Assembly: GCA_015501055.1 (NCBI GenBank)
Contig: JADNYV010000211.1
Coordinates: 1-62,040, forward strand
DNA: 62,040 nucleotides
Reading direction: 5' to 3'
Source of the DNA: Mucidula mucida
Taxonomy: Eukaryota > Basidiomycota > Agaricomycetes > Agaricales > Physalacriaceae
Shown piece after piece: positions 49,979-60,559 of this stretch. The notes under the pieces are model-generated. The model was not told the DNA's origin and made no database searches. It was given only the letters and a program-made list of their open reading frames with translations. How positions within the stretch are numbered: the stretch's first letter is position 1; each line of letters begins with the position of its first letter. The position numbers and the translations under genes are program-made.

Positions 49979-50509
49979 TGTTATGAATTGCCATATTTTC
50001 ACATTTTCACATCTTATCATATCTTATCGGGGCCTTGTCTTATCAACCAACGGACTGTTTCATCATCTGTTTCGTCACCAATCATACTCCTTTTCATTAC
50101 CAAAGCCGTACTCATGTCGGACACACACCCAACACATGGATGACATCATACATGCCGATACCTCATGGACTCCCTATTGTATACACACCACCAACACTCG
50201 TAACACACATGGTTGTTTCAGTATTATTACTTACATGCAGTTACCACTCGTATTTAATGGTTTCACGGACTAGTAGCATACAACACTGGGTCAAGGGCGT
50301 GGAGTTAACCCTAGCGGAAACATGTATGGACAAAGAGTTCCAAACACAGACTTACTGGTATATAAGCAGTAGTGTAGCATCATTGTACTTTAGTTCCGAT
50401 CTCATTTATACACCTGGCCTAGCCTAGTTCTACGAACACAAACACTTTCTTTCCTTGAGTCTCTCTGTGGTACCTGGTTTAGTCATGTGGCTATAGTCAG
50501 TCGCTAACA
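49979..50509 (+). repeat. 3' LTR of the gypsy element
   Basis: Begins tgttatgaattgccat, ends gtcagtcgctaaca. It marks the right border of the AT-rich island: ordinary GC-balanced DNA follows at once. Confidence 0.85.
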
Positions 50510-50980
50510 CATACTTAATGTTCATCAGTGCAAATTTGGGGCAGCAATGAAGGGAGAGCTTGCAGTGTGCGGTCCCTGCTCAATACAGAACAACTCCTAT
50601 GAAGTCCAATCGAATAAGCCTGTCTAAGAGCTACCCAACTGCTATGTACTACTCCACCGCCGTTCACCATGGACCTCAGACCGATATGCCTCAAGCAGGC
50701 TCTGCTAAGTAGAGTTACACGGGACGCGAGAGCTAGAGGGCTGTCAGCAACGGTGTATGTGTAAGAATGGACAGTTGCTGTTATGCCACTAGCCGAGTTT
50801 CTATGCCACACACTATGTAGTAGGAAATGCAGATTGGCGGAATGAATGGACGGCTGAACGGCCCGGACCCCGATGGGTCTTTTAAAAGCAAACACCGTTC
50901 TCGTACTTTTCTCGACACTCATATCATTACAGCACCTCCCTTTCTCCTGATTTTTTAGCTAAGTATATCCTACAACAGCC
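50510..50980. other. upstream region of copy D
   Basis: GC-balanced sequence between the 3' LTR and the copy D start. A minus-strand open frame of 135 codons (50515-50922) shows no family features and is probably fortuitous. Nothing else seen. Confidence 0.4.
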
Positions 50981-53807
50981 ATGAATGATCTCGAGTATCC
51001 AGAGTCGTATCCAAAGTGCTCAGACGACGAGGCGCGCATGTATGTAAACGGCTTTCTTTTAGTACACCACTGATATCGACGTGTCAAAAAAGGTATCTTT
51101 ATCCTGCTCAAACAAATGTAGCACGGGCAGGCATCCCGGAGCTTTCAATTCGTGCCTTGACAGGTGGTTTCATCTCTGTCAACGAGCCAGGCCTGGATCT
51201 CACTCTCAGTGAGGCTGTCCGCGACATGCTTCGATAGGCGCTACCAGACTGGATCATCAACGGTGTAAGATGACGAGAAACATTCTTGTCACTCAATAGG
51301 TTGCTGAAAAACTTGTTTTTTTACAGGATCCATGCCCGCAGGCTGAAGCTAGTCTACCTAAAGAGTCTAAAAAAAAGCTTCATTTGATACGTGAACACTA
51401 TGAGAGGCATCCATGGCCGTACCTCTCGAAGACGTATGGATTCTATGCACCGTGGCCAACGACGCCGCCCTCGGGCCTTCCCTTCAAATTGTTACATCGC
51501 GCCTTGACATTCAGCACTTCCTTACGATTGCAGTGCGCAACAGAGGATGAGCTAACTCCAAGTCTCATGTGGACACCAGCGTATGATAGAATCTTTGAAT
51601 ACATCGAACGCGATGTACTTCGTGATGCGGGCATCGCCGCGAGGTGAGCCTTCATCGCATGGCGGACTCTGTGCCTCATAATTTTTTCTAGCTGTCGTCC
51701 AAGATGGTCTCCGTACCCGAAACAAGCCCATAGCGACGAATGGCCCGTTGTCATCCCAGATGTCATATTTTCTGTGCAGATCCCCGGATCCGAGTCATCT
51801 CGTTCGCCATTCGCCGAACGAGCTCACGAGTACCATCCGGCACGCGACTTTGATGGTTCCCAATCGTCTCTCCTGGATGTACCGCTACTTCTTGTTGAGT
51901 ACAACAAATGTTGGGGATCAGGCCGTGACGTCGGGCTTGCTCCTCATCTGAGACACCTTTATGCCGGGATGACGGCTGCATTAGCCTTGTACGATTCCCT
52001 AGGAATCAGAACACCTATATTCGGCCTCTTCGTAGAAGCTGTTTTCGAGTTCAGCTTGTTCGTGGGCGTTTTCGAATACGGCGAGGTTTGCTCACCTTCG
52101 ATAATCTCCAGAGTCCTCGAACTGATGTGATTTGCAGCCGGTCATTCATCAAGTTCGCATCGCCGATTACATGTCAATATTCAAGGTTACGAACAGCATT
52201 CAGATGCTGCATTTGTACACAGTCCTGGCAAACCTACAGACATTGTCGACGAAGGTATCTTCGCATGTGAGGGGCCTGCTGAATGTCACAGAGGCAGATT
52301 TGTGTCCGCTGCAGCATGAGTGGTCAACCAGAGGTAAACCTGTGGAGAACAGACGTGTTATCGACAGAGCCCATCCTCCGTTGATTGCTGATGATCCGCT
52401 TCTCCAGTACGTATCATGATCTTCTTCTCAACTGTATTGAATCTCTGGCAGACTCCTTTTTGCGCGCTCTGTACCACAAATTGTCAAGTGGCTCCAGCGT
52501 GGAGGAATTACGCTCCCTTCTAGGCCTGCGTCGATGGCGACTCTCCCTGTTCACGTCCAGGAATGGCTGTGCTTTTTTAAAACAGCAAGTCCCGTATCGT
52601 CTACGGTTGTGCAGGTAGTAACTCGTATGCTTATATTTCCTCATTCTCTAATCAAAACAATTTTGGTAGGGTGCTGTGGAATACTGTAAGAGAGGCTTGC
52701 CACCCCGCACACATGCCCTCGTTGATTCCTTCTGGTCTGCGCATTCTGCGTATCTAATGGATCGTGGCGCTCGCGCTACACCTGATGATGACGAGGGGCG
52801 ACTTGAGTACATTGCCGCTAATCTCTTATATTCAATATCCGCCTGCGCTCGTGCCCAAGATCTGGTACGAAGTCCCGCCAACAAAGGCCACTGGCTCACA
52901 CTGTACCGAACACTGATCACAGACGCTCCAATTGAGGAATCGAAATTACGGTAGCTATCATTTCCAGGCAGGGCTTCTTCTCTTCTCAAAACGTTTTCAG
53001 ATACAATCATCAGTGGGCAGTACACCGTTGTCTTCGGCTGCCAGTTTCGAAAAGCGACGACCTGGAAACATTCAACCTAGATGAGGTTCGCCCAGAGATG
53101 GCATTCTTCATTCCCGTCAATTCGCTCTTTTACCGCCGTGGAGAGGACTGGCAAACACGCCGCGCGGCTTCGGGATTGGCTGACGCCAGCCGCATATTCG
53201 CAGACTTTAATGTAACCATTGACGGCGAACTGGAAGATTGCGGTGCTCTTGATATCGACATGCCGATATCCGTCCTTGAGTACGTTCTGACTCCTGATAA
53301 TGAGGAGGAGAGAACGAAGCATGTCGCACACCTTGCCGTCGCTATGCGGTCTGCTCTGGCGATATGGGAAATGCATCAGCTTGCTTCTACCGCCGCTGTG
53401 CTCGGGTTTCTCCTTGATCGCAACGCGGTCAGCGTGTTCGTGGGATGGATGGACGAAGTATGAGTGAAGGAAGTAGCTCGAAGTTTCTCTCTGACTCTTG
53501 AGCATAGGACCAGTGTATGATCCAAGAACTTTCCGACCCGGAATTCACTTTCTCGGATATATCCAAACCGTTGGATGCTTACAGGCTTTTCGTCATGCTG
53601 AGGTTACAGGGCGCACCTGCGTTATACGACTCTATAGACGCACTTAAAGAAACTCACTCTAGTGAAGTATTTGACACGGTTCTCCGTGAGGACTACCAGT
53701 CGTGGAAAGAACCGGAGCGAATTCTGGGCGGCTTGTATAATAGGGCCAATCCAGCAGAAAGTAACAGGAGGATTGAGTCTTGGCGAAAGGGGGTACCTAA
53801 GCCCTAG
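50981..53807 (+). pseudogene. nine-exon family of unknown function, copy D (one in-frame stop)
   Basis: The plus-strand copy gave the clearest exon map: 50981-51039, 51063-51264, 51327-51643, 51692-52085, 52138-52406, 52452-52614, 52670-52950, 53001-53457 and 53508-53807. All phases agree and the sum is 814 codons. It starts MNDLEYPESYPKCSDDEAR, with no acidic repeat. The core exon (fourth) has IPDVIFSVQIPGSES and VPLLLVEYNKCWGS, then GMTAALALYDSLG; exon 8 has HVAHLAVAMRSALAIWEMHQ; exon 9 ends IESWRKGVPKP. A TAG at 51235-51237 replaces the codon between MLR and ALPDW, where A has Phe and B Cys. It is the sole break, so this is either a young pseudogene or a read-through or assembly matter. 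Convergent with kinase copy 3, about 300 bases apart. Confidence 0.65.
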
Positions 53808-54107
53808 ATATGACATTCTTCTTCTTCAAGCGTGTAATTCTATTTGTACCATTTCATCAATGAATGAACATTCCTTGCCTTGCAAAGGTTCGTGGACTTT
53901 CAGTAGACGCGAAAGCGCTGTGTCTCTTCCGAGTCATGAGCTATATATCGGAAGGATTGCATAAAGAAGTAGATAGGGGAGAGATAAATAGATAGTTCAC
54001 ATAAGTGTACAAGGGACCTTGGAGAAGAAGCATACAAAAGTGGAAAGAGAGAACACATATATAGTGACGCAGAATTAGTGTCACAATACTTATCGCCTTC
54101 GTACTCT
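53808..54107. other. shared 3' spacer of the second convergent pair
   Basis: Lies between the copy D stop and the kinase copy 3 stop; both transcripts must end here. Equivalent to 3356-3620. Confidence 0.5.
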
Positions 54108-55714
54108 CTATTTCTTATTCTTCTTTGCCGCCGTTTGACTCCTCAGCACCCGGTCAGTGTCTGCAACAGGTCGTGTCACCCTGGCTCGACGAGAATGGCC
54201 TGCAGCAGCGGCTGGCTGACGAGATGATGAGCCGGCCTTGGCCGTTTGCTTCTTCCTCTCCGCAGACGCGTTGGGTTTGGCAGCACGAGCAGTAGCTGGC
54301 GCACGCTTAGCCTTCTTGACAACCTCCTTGTCGATTTCATCTTCGGCGCGGCGTTTCCCAGGTCGAGCGCCGGGACCTGTCCTGGTTTGTGTGTTGCGCT
54401 CCTGCTCGACGGTGGTTGCAGCTTCGTGATTCCTGGATGGCGTCGATGCCTCGTCGCTGTCCTGGCTAGACCCACGCGTCACAGCTGGCAAAGGGGGCTC
54501 TAATCCATGGGCTGCACGTCGCTGAAAATCAACGTGTGAGATCGCCTGGTAGTCGACATCCTGCACCGCGTTGTGGACCGACATGAAGAGGTCATGAAGC
54601 TTGGAATAATGGGAGGGCTTGAAGCTGGCAGAATCCCAGTGCGACGGGAGTCCGTCGTCGGAACGAACGGGTTCTGAAATTTGTACTTCCTTGTAGCACG
54701 CCACAAGATGACCGACCGTCGCAAAGCCCTCGAGCAGCGGCAGGGCATTCGCTTGTGCAAACAGAGGCTCAAGATAACCCATGAGCCTCTGGTGACTGCT
54801 CGCATACATCTTGCCGAAGTCCTTGATGTAACTGTTGCGTGGGTAGGAACCCTCGAGGGACTCATCAAAAAGTTGGTTCCGACACAATCGGATTGTCCGG
54901 CGGCTCTCCAAAGTGTTGTGCGCGCGAAGACAATCAGGGAGTGTGTAGAGCATAAGCCACACGTACATCCATATGACAGACTCGAGGTCGTGAAGGAAGT
55001 TGAATTGGAACCATGGAGGGCGGGATACACCGTCTTGGTGACGGAAGAAATAGGTGCTCCGCTGGGATTCGATGGCCATGAAATGAGGCGCTCCCTGAAA
55101 GGCATTTGAGTCAACATTATTAGCCTGAACAACAACTATAAGCTCACGATAGAGGGTACACTACCCTCGTCTTGGGAATTGTACTGGCGAGCGTGCTCGA
55201 TTTCGGATATCTTGATGTGGTGATCGCGTGTGTCGACGAGGCAGTTAAGGGGGCAAATATCTCCGTGGACGAAGCCTGATACACGGATGCGATCTAGGAC
55301 TGAGCACAAAGATGAGAGAACTAGAAGACGACAAAGAGAAGACTTACTAGTCACAAGTTGAGCCAATGATAGCATGAAGTCTCCGTAGTTGGACACTGTG
55401 TACAAGGATGGGCATTGCTCCTCGAATGTCGTGCGCCGGCGTGTTTGTTCGTCATGCGACCGAGAACTGTTGACCGCGAGCCAGACGCCATTCAATTCGC
55501 CGGGAAGCTTCACATTAGCGTCGAACTCCTTTACGGCCCATACTCTCGTAGCTCGAGTCCTGACGCTAACGTTGGACTCGTGTAGAGAGCAAAGGTGCTG
55601 TTGTCCATCGACGAGAATACGATACTGAGTGTTTCCTGCGTCGCCGCCGAATTCGTTGTGCGAAGCAATAGAGTCCATTGGGACAGTCAAGGATTTGAGG
55701 TGGGAGGAAATCAA
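54108..55714 (-). CDS. atypical fungal protein kinase, copy 3 (open frame)
   Basis: The most complete kinase copy: three exons, with introns near 55345-55290 and 55145-55095, all in frame. The first exon carries AVKEF and CPSLYTVSNYGDFMLSLAQL; the second VSGFVHGDICPLNCLV and IKISEIEHARQ; the third WFQFNFLHDLESVIWMYVWL, LPDCLRAHNTLE and a long basic tail (GKRRAEDEIDKEVVKKAKR, ending AAKKNKK) that looks nuclear-localising. Copies 1 and 2 have Asp at the DFG-like position (ISDIEHA); here it is Glu (ISEIEHA), which would be expected to weaken metal binding. It may thus be a pseudokinase, if the alignment to DFG is right. The start could be at 55714 or at the inner ATG near 55681 (MDSIASHNEF), which aligns with copy 1. 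FunK1-type assignment is by motif only. Confidence 0.62.
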
Positions 55715-55751
55715 AGTGCTGGGAGTGTGAGGACAACGACGAAGCAGTGCG

Positions 55752-55766
55752 TCGGCTTTTTATATC
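55752..55766 (-). promoter_or_regulatory. TATA-like box of kinase copy 3
   Basis: On minus the sequence is gatataaaaagccgac, 40-70 bases before the candidate starts. Copy 2 has the same element (gatataaaaagcggac, about 25258-25273). In copy 1 the matching position lacks TATA (gcctaaaagccgac). Confidence 0.45.
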
Positions 55767-56832
55767 GCCCCGCCATTGTGCGCCTCGTGACTGCAATTGT
55801 CAGTCCATTGTTCAATGGCTGTATCCAGATTTGGCAATAGCCCGCCCTGGCTCCCATTGTCACTCCGTCTTCCTAGCTTACACGTGCCCGCATGAGTCAT
55901 GGCAGAGTGACCGGTGCATAGATCAATGGATCTACGCATCTCGCGACTGTTTCTGATAATGTGGTACGGGAGGTTGGTGACAAGGGAGGCGCTGTCAAAG
56001 TCCTGGTTTATTTGTGTCCACTGTCCAGCAGAGCTTCGATGATATGTATCGAGACTGAGTTGGGAGGCGTCCAAGAAGGGCATTGTTCTTCATGTACAAG
56101 ATACGGCTGCGAGGCCACCTGGACATGAGGCTGCATTCCATCGTCAAGCTTGGCGTTGCCGCTTGCGCTCGTTCCTCCGCGCTGGTCCGTGATCACATCA
56201 AAGTCGGAGAGCGATGGAGACAAGAGACTAATCGAAGGTGCAATATTAGGCACAAAAATGGGTCTTCATCAAGTCGTGGCCGTCGTTCATTCCGCAATCA
56301 AAGCTAGTCTCCTAAACCAGTTTCGAAAGAGAATACGCGAGAGTCTCTATGTTGAATCCAACGCGGTTCTGATTCCAATACTGGACGCTGTTATGTATAG
56401 TCGTCGTTGGGCGATTGGAGAGGTCAGATTGAAATGTGTGCATATACGTTCTGCAATACCTAAGCGAAGATGTGTTGCTGCATGTGCCCGCTTTCTAGGA
56501 AGGGCGATGACGATGAGTCTCGTAAACCAACTGAACGAGAGAAGACGGAATACTCACGATCGTCTCTGTTTTCAGGCCAATATTTGAGCCCTCCGTTGGT
56601 TCGTTCGCCTTTACCATAGCAAGCACGGAGACGGAGTGTTTTCTTCAGGCAGAACTCGCTTACAATGTGACGAGGAATCGTTCCGCACCCGCATCCAGGC
56701 TCCCTTAAGAGCTACAAGCAGGATACGGTCGATTGTCTGAACTATGTGGCGGAATTTGGCACGTGGAAATTATGACGCCCAGAAAGGCAATCGAATCTCG
56801 ATATGTTGAAATCTATCTTTGCTTCCACCATC
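55767..56832. other. conserved block upstream of kinase copy 3, then LIS1 promoter region
   Basis: On minus, 56253-56008 reads MPNIAPSISLLSPSLSDFD and ends with EEQCPSWTPPN before VSIHIIEALLDSG. A similar frame stands upstream of copy 4 (59015-59278, PTIAPKIPLL...EEHYRSWAPPN). This could be a broken small gene or 5' exon co-duplicated with the kinase. The remainder, to 56832, holds the LIS1 upstream region; no clear element picked out. Confidence 0.4.
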
Positions 56833-58530
56833 ATGGCTACGACGCTCTCTGAACGACAACGAGATGACCTGTGAGCTCGGCGTTATTCGTGCTCGCTGTC
56901 GCTGACGACGAGCAGACATAAATCGATACTGGACTACCTGAATACCGGAGGTTTCAGCAAGACCTTTGAACAGTTCAAGCAGGAGTTACCTGTTAGTCTG
57001 CTGCACTGTCACCGCACTCATTTCTTTATCAATGACTAGTAGTCCGACTTTCAGCCAGATTTGGGCCAGAGCAGTAGCGGGTTGCTCGTCAAGAAATGGA
57101 CCAGTGTCATCAGAATGCAGAAGAAGGTACGTCGCCAAGCCGCTCTTCCAGGAAATCTCGTCCAACAATTACGCAGATAATGGATCTGGAATCGCGACTG
57201 GCACAGGCGCTCGAGGACAACGCAACCATGGTGCACCTTCCAAATGGCGCAGGAGGGAAGCGTTACGACGCCGACTGGATACCAACGGTGGGCTCGGCAA
57301 AGCATACCCTTACAGGACATCGCGACAGCGTCAATTCAGTCGCATTCCATCCACTTTACACTGTGTTAGCATCCGCGAGCGACGACTGTTCAGTAAAGAT
57401 CTGGGACTGGGAGACGGGCGAACTGGAACGAACTCTCAAAGCCCACACGAAGCGGGTGTCCGATTGTCAGTTCAATGCCAACGGCACGATGCTCGGTGCG
57501 TCTCTACTACGCTCTCTGAATTACTTCTCACTCGATTCTAGTTACCTGCTCGTACGATCTCTTCATCAAATTATGGAATGTGGAGAACGCCTACCAAAAT
57601 TCGGCAACGCTACGAGGGCACGAGCATTCCATATCCTCGGCGCGATTCCTCCCCGGTGACGAGAAGATTCTGAGCTCAAGTCGCGACCACACTCTCCGGA
57701 TATGGGAGGTTTCTACTACGTATGTCCATCCGCGCGTCTATCGAGGAGTACTGAAAGAACAATTCCAGTCATTGCATCAAAGTGATTTCCCCGCACGACG
57801 AATGGATTAGATGTGCAGTACCCAGCTTTGATGGGCGATATATTCTTACATGCTCTGCCGACCATGTATGATCAATTCCTTTCTTTGAAAGGTTACTGAC
57901 AACTTGACAGACGGCGAAAATTGTGGACGCCGCATCAGGCGAGATAAAGACAGAGTTCCGAGGGCACGAGAATGTTGTAGAAGCGGCGCAATTCTGTCCT
58001 CCACATGCTGTCGCGGCCATTAGGGAGTTGGTGGCTCTCAAGGTGAGTTTGTGGCTCGTTCCACCTACACCATCTAATTCATCAGGCTCCTTCTGGTGCT
58101 CAAGCTGTCGGACAAGCATCGATAGTGTTTGCCGTCACAGCTGCTCGAGACAAGACCGTCAAGATATGGGATGCGGTCCGTGGTCAATGTCTCCATACAC
58201 TGGTTGGCCACGACGACTGGGTCCGTTCCATAGTCTTTCATCCGAATGGGCAGTTCATCCTTACTGCTTCGGATGACCACTCGTTCCGCGTATGGGACCT
58301 AAAGACTGGACGTTGCACGAGGAAGATTGAGGCGCACGAAAGGTTCGTCACTTCGATGACTTGGGGGCGGCAGGCGGTCTCGCAGTCGGGGGATAAATCG
58401 GACGCGCCACCACCACTAGTCAATGTGATCGCGACATGCAGCAGTGACCAGGTCAGTTATTCCTGTCTTCCATTCAGCAGTTTATTGATGTGGATCGTAG
58501 ACGGTCAAGATTTGGGTGCCGACACGATGA
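56833..58530 (+). CDS. pac1: LIS1/PAC1 nuclear migration protein (LisH, WD40)
   Basis: LIS1 binds dynein and regulates its motor activity; in fungi (PAC1, NudF) it drives nuclear migration and spindle positioning. The start at 56833 ([13 protein letters not shown]) leads, across an intron at 56871-56915, into the LisH dimerisation motif ([20 protein letters not shown]), a short coiled coil ([15 protein letters not shown]) and a linker. WD40 repeats follow: [15 protein letters not shown]...[24 protein letters not shown]...[24 protein letters not shown]...TLRIWEV; a fourth with [33 protein letters not shown]...[25 protein letters not shown]...FRVWDLKTG; and a last one ending TVKIWVPTR. The stop is at 58528-58530. 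At least seven introns occur, two of them inside blades. All frames join without breaks, so it appears functional. It is the single-copy conserved anchor on the right side of the window. Confidence 0.93.
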
Positions 58531-59675
58531 GAACGACTATTACCCAACCTGTCGTCTTATCCATAGGACGAGGGTCAACCACTACCACCTTCGTTAATTT
58601 AGATTTTATGCATTGGATTTTTAATTTATGATGGAATAATTTGTTCTTAGGGGATTTCACATGTCGAACTCAAAACGACGGCTCCTCGACCAGCAGAGCG
58701 CGCATATTGGATGCAGGCCGAAGTTTGCCAATCTTCAACACGCGTAACGCGCGTAAGATGGAAAGGGACGCCTATATAATCCGTGCATCCCGTTTGTGAG
58801 AGTTCAAACGACTAGAAGAGGCAGGTCGAGGCGGAGAATCAGGGAAGGCTCCCAGGACGAGTAAGGGCAAGAGGTGGGTGAAGAGACGTCGACGAATTGA
58901 CATTGGCGTTGTCAAGACTCGACTGCCAGGCAACATAGCCATACAATTGATTGGCTTTCTCGCCGTCGTCCTTCTTTACAAGGGAGTGGGCACACTCACC
59001 TTTATCAAAACCGCTTGAGATTCTACACAGAGACTATTACGTATTCTCTTTCGAAACTGGTTAGCTCTGGATGTGGAAGAAATGACGACCACGACTTGCC
59101 CACGATTGCGCCCAAAATCCCACTTTTAATTAGTTCCTTGCATCCATCGCTCTCCGACTCTGACCTGAGCGCCGAAGAACGAGCGCAACGCCAACCTCAA
59201 AGAAGGAAATCAACTTCAAATCTTGGTAGCCTCGCAGTACGTGAAGAACATTACCGTTCTTGGGCGCCTCCGAACTGACGCTTGATATCATAGAAGCGGT
59301 GGACGCAATGAAGGCAGGGCCTTAACGTCGCCTCCCCTTCCCTCATCAACATCCCCTGCCACATTATCAGCCGGGACATGCTCTTTGAAACCGTTACTAA
59401 ATCTCTCAGACCTCTGCGCCTCGCCAAAGGTCATTCTGCCATAAGCCGATGTAATCCCGGAGTGGCAATGGGAGCCAGGGCGGGCTATCACCAAAATTGG
59501 ATCTCAGCCATTGAATAAAAAACTTGCTGGGGCTTTATACGGTTGGCTGCGGAGAGTAATTGAACAATGGATTGGCAATTGTAATGGCGGGGACATAGAA
59601 AGCCGATGTGCTCCCTCGTCGTTGTCCTCACACTCCCAGCACTTTGACCCTTACTTCCAGGACTTGACTACCCCA
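58531..59675. other. LIS1 3' region and upstream block of kinase copy 4
   Basis: From 59015 a plus frame of 87 codons (SLHPSLSDSDLSAEERAQR, ending SWAPPN) resembles the frame upstream of kinase copy 3. The motif gccagggcgggctatcacc at about 59472 and gccgatgtgctccc near 59602 match the promoter region of the other kinase copies. Before 59000 nothing was recognised. Confidence 0.4.
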
Positions 59676-60165
59676 ATGGCCTTGACTTCGCACCACGAAT
59701 TTAGCGATGACGCAGGCAACCATCGGTAACGTGTTCTCGTCGCTGGTCGGCAGTACCTTTGCTCTCTGCACGAGTCCAATGTCAGCGCCGTTACGCGAGC
59801 TACGAGAGTATGGGCCGTAAAGGAGCTCGACTGATATGAAGTTCTATGGCGAATTGAACGATGCTTAGCCGCGCGCATGACTTTTTAGTGGGCAGAAGTT
59901 CTTGCGAACAAACACGCCGACAGATATTGTTCAACGGATACTTCATGCTTTCGTTGGCCCAACTTGAGCCCAGTGAGTCTTCGTCCTATATTCTTCTCAT
60001 CTCTGTGCTCAGTTCTAGATCGCATACGTGTAGCGCGCTTCGTCCACGGAGGTTTTACCCCTCGTCGACAGACGCGAACGCCACATCAAGATATCCGACA
60101 ATGAGCACGCCCGCCAGCTTATTTCCCAAAACGAGCGTAGCGCAACTCCTATTGTAAGCTTGTAG
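59676..60165 (+). pseudogene. atypical kinase, copy 4 (short relic)
   Basis: Begins MALTSHHEFSDDAGNHR and then stops. Later frames give LCSLHESNVSAVTRATRVWA (with VKELD), then the SLAQLEPS region, and VLDRIRVARFVHGGF where HGDIS is expected, so the catalytic loop is lost. Only about one third of the kinase length remains, and the fragment fades after 60165. Clearly dead. Confidence 0.7.
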
Positions 60166-60535
60166 CCGTTGTTTTTCGCCAAACCGAGCAGCCGCCGCAT
60201 CATCAGTAGGTGATATGTAGTCTGGAGCCTATCGTTGCGTACTTGGCCGATCCCGGAGTATTCAACTTCGCCCCGTAACCCAACTGGGCAGAGGTCCTAT
60301 AGATCCTGGATGATGGCGCTGTCATTCTCTAAGTCTTATTCCCAACATGACCACCGCCTGCATAACCGTGAATGCACCTCTGTCCCATTGGTGATCACTA
60401 CGAATCAGAAGATGACATTGACCGCATTTCACTCTCATCCACTTTCAGGTCAACGAACTGTTTCGGCCGCTCGTAGCGCAATACAGTATGTCCCTTTGAA
60501 GCTTCGGAAAAGCAATACTTCCATTCTCTGCCTAT
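60166..60535. other. unassigned stretch
   Basis: Continues the decayed kinase neighbourhood; a plus frame of 106 codons (60235-60555) has no recognisable content. Confidence 0.3.
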
Positions 60536-60559
60536 TTAGTGAAACATATATCTAGCTTG

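Larger units (their letters stand above)
43067..50509 (+). mobile_element. Ty3/gypsy retrotransposon with chromodomain, inactive
   Basis: Bounded by LTRs at 43067-43591 (525 bp) and 49979-50509 (531 bp), both ending in taaca. A purine tract, aaggagggggtga, directly precedes the 3' LTR. The internal order is gag, zinc knuckle, protease, reverse transcriptase, RNase H, integrase, chromodomain, which defines the chromodomain branch of Ty3/gypsy. The flanks (ccacc left, catac right) do not match, so LTR recombination or rearrangement at one end is likely. Several stops, at least one gag frameshift and a 953-bp insertion (47840-48792) inactivate it. Confidence 0.85.

Noticed and set aside
56150..56587. 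145-codon open frame on plus before LIS1
   Set aside because: It overlaps the block shared with other kinase upstream regions, where the opposite strand carries the related frame, and it shows no family feature; probably a shadow.
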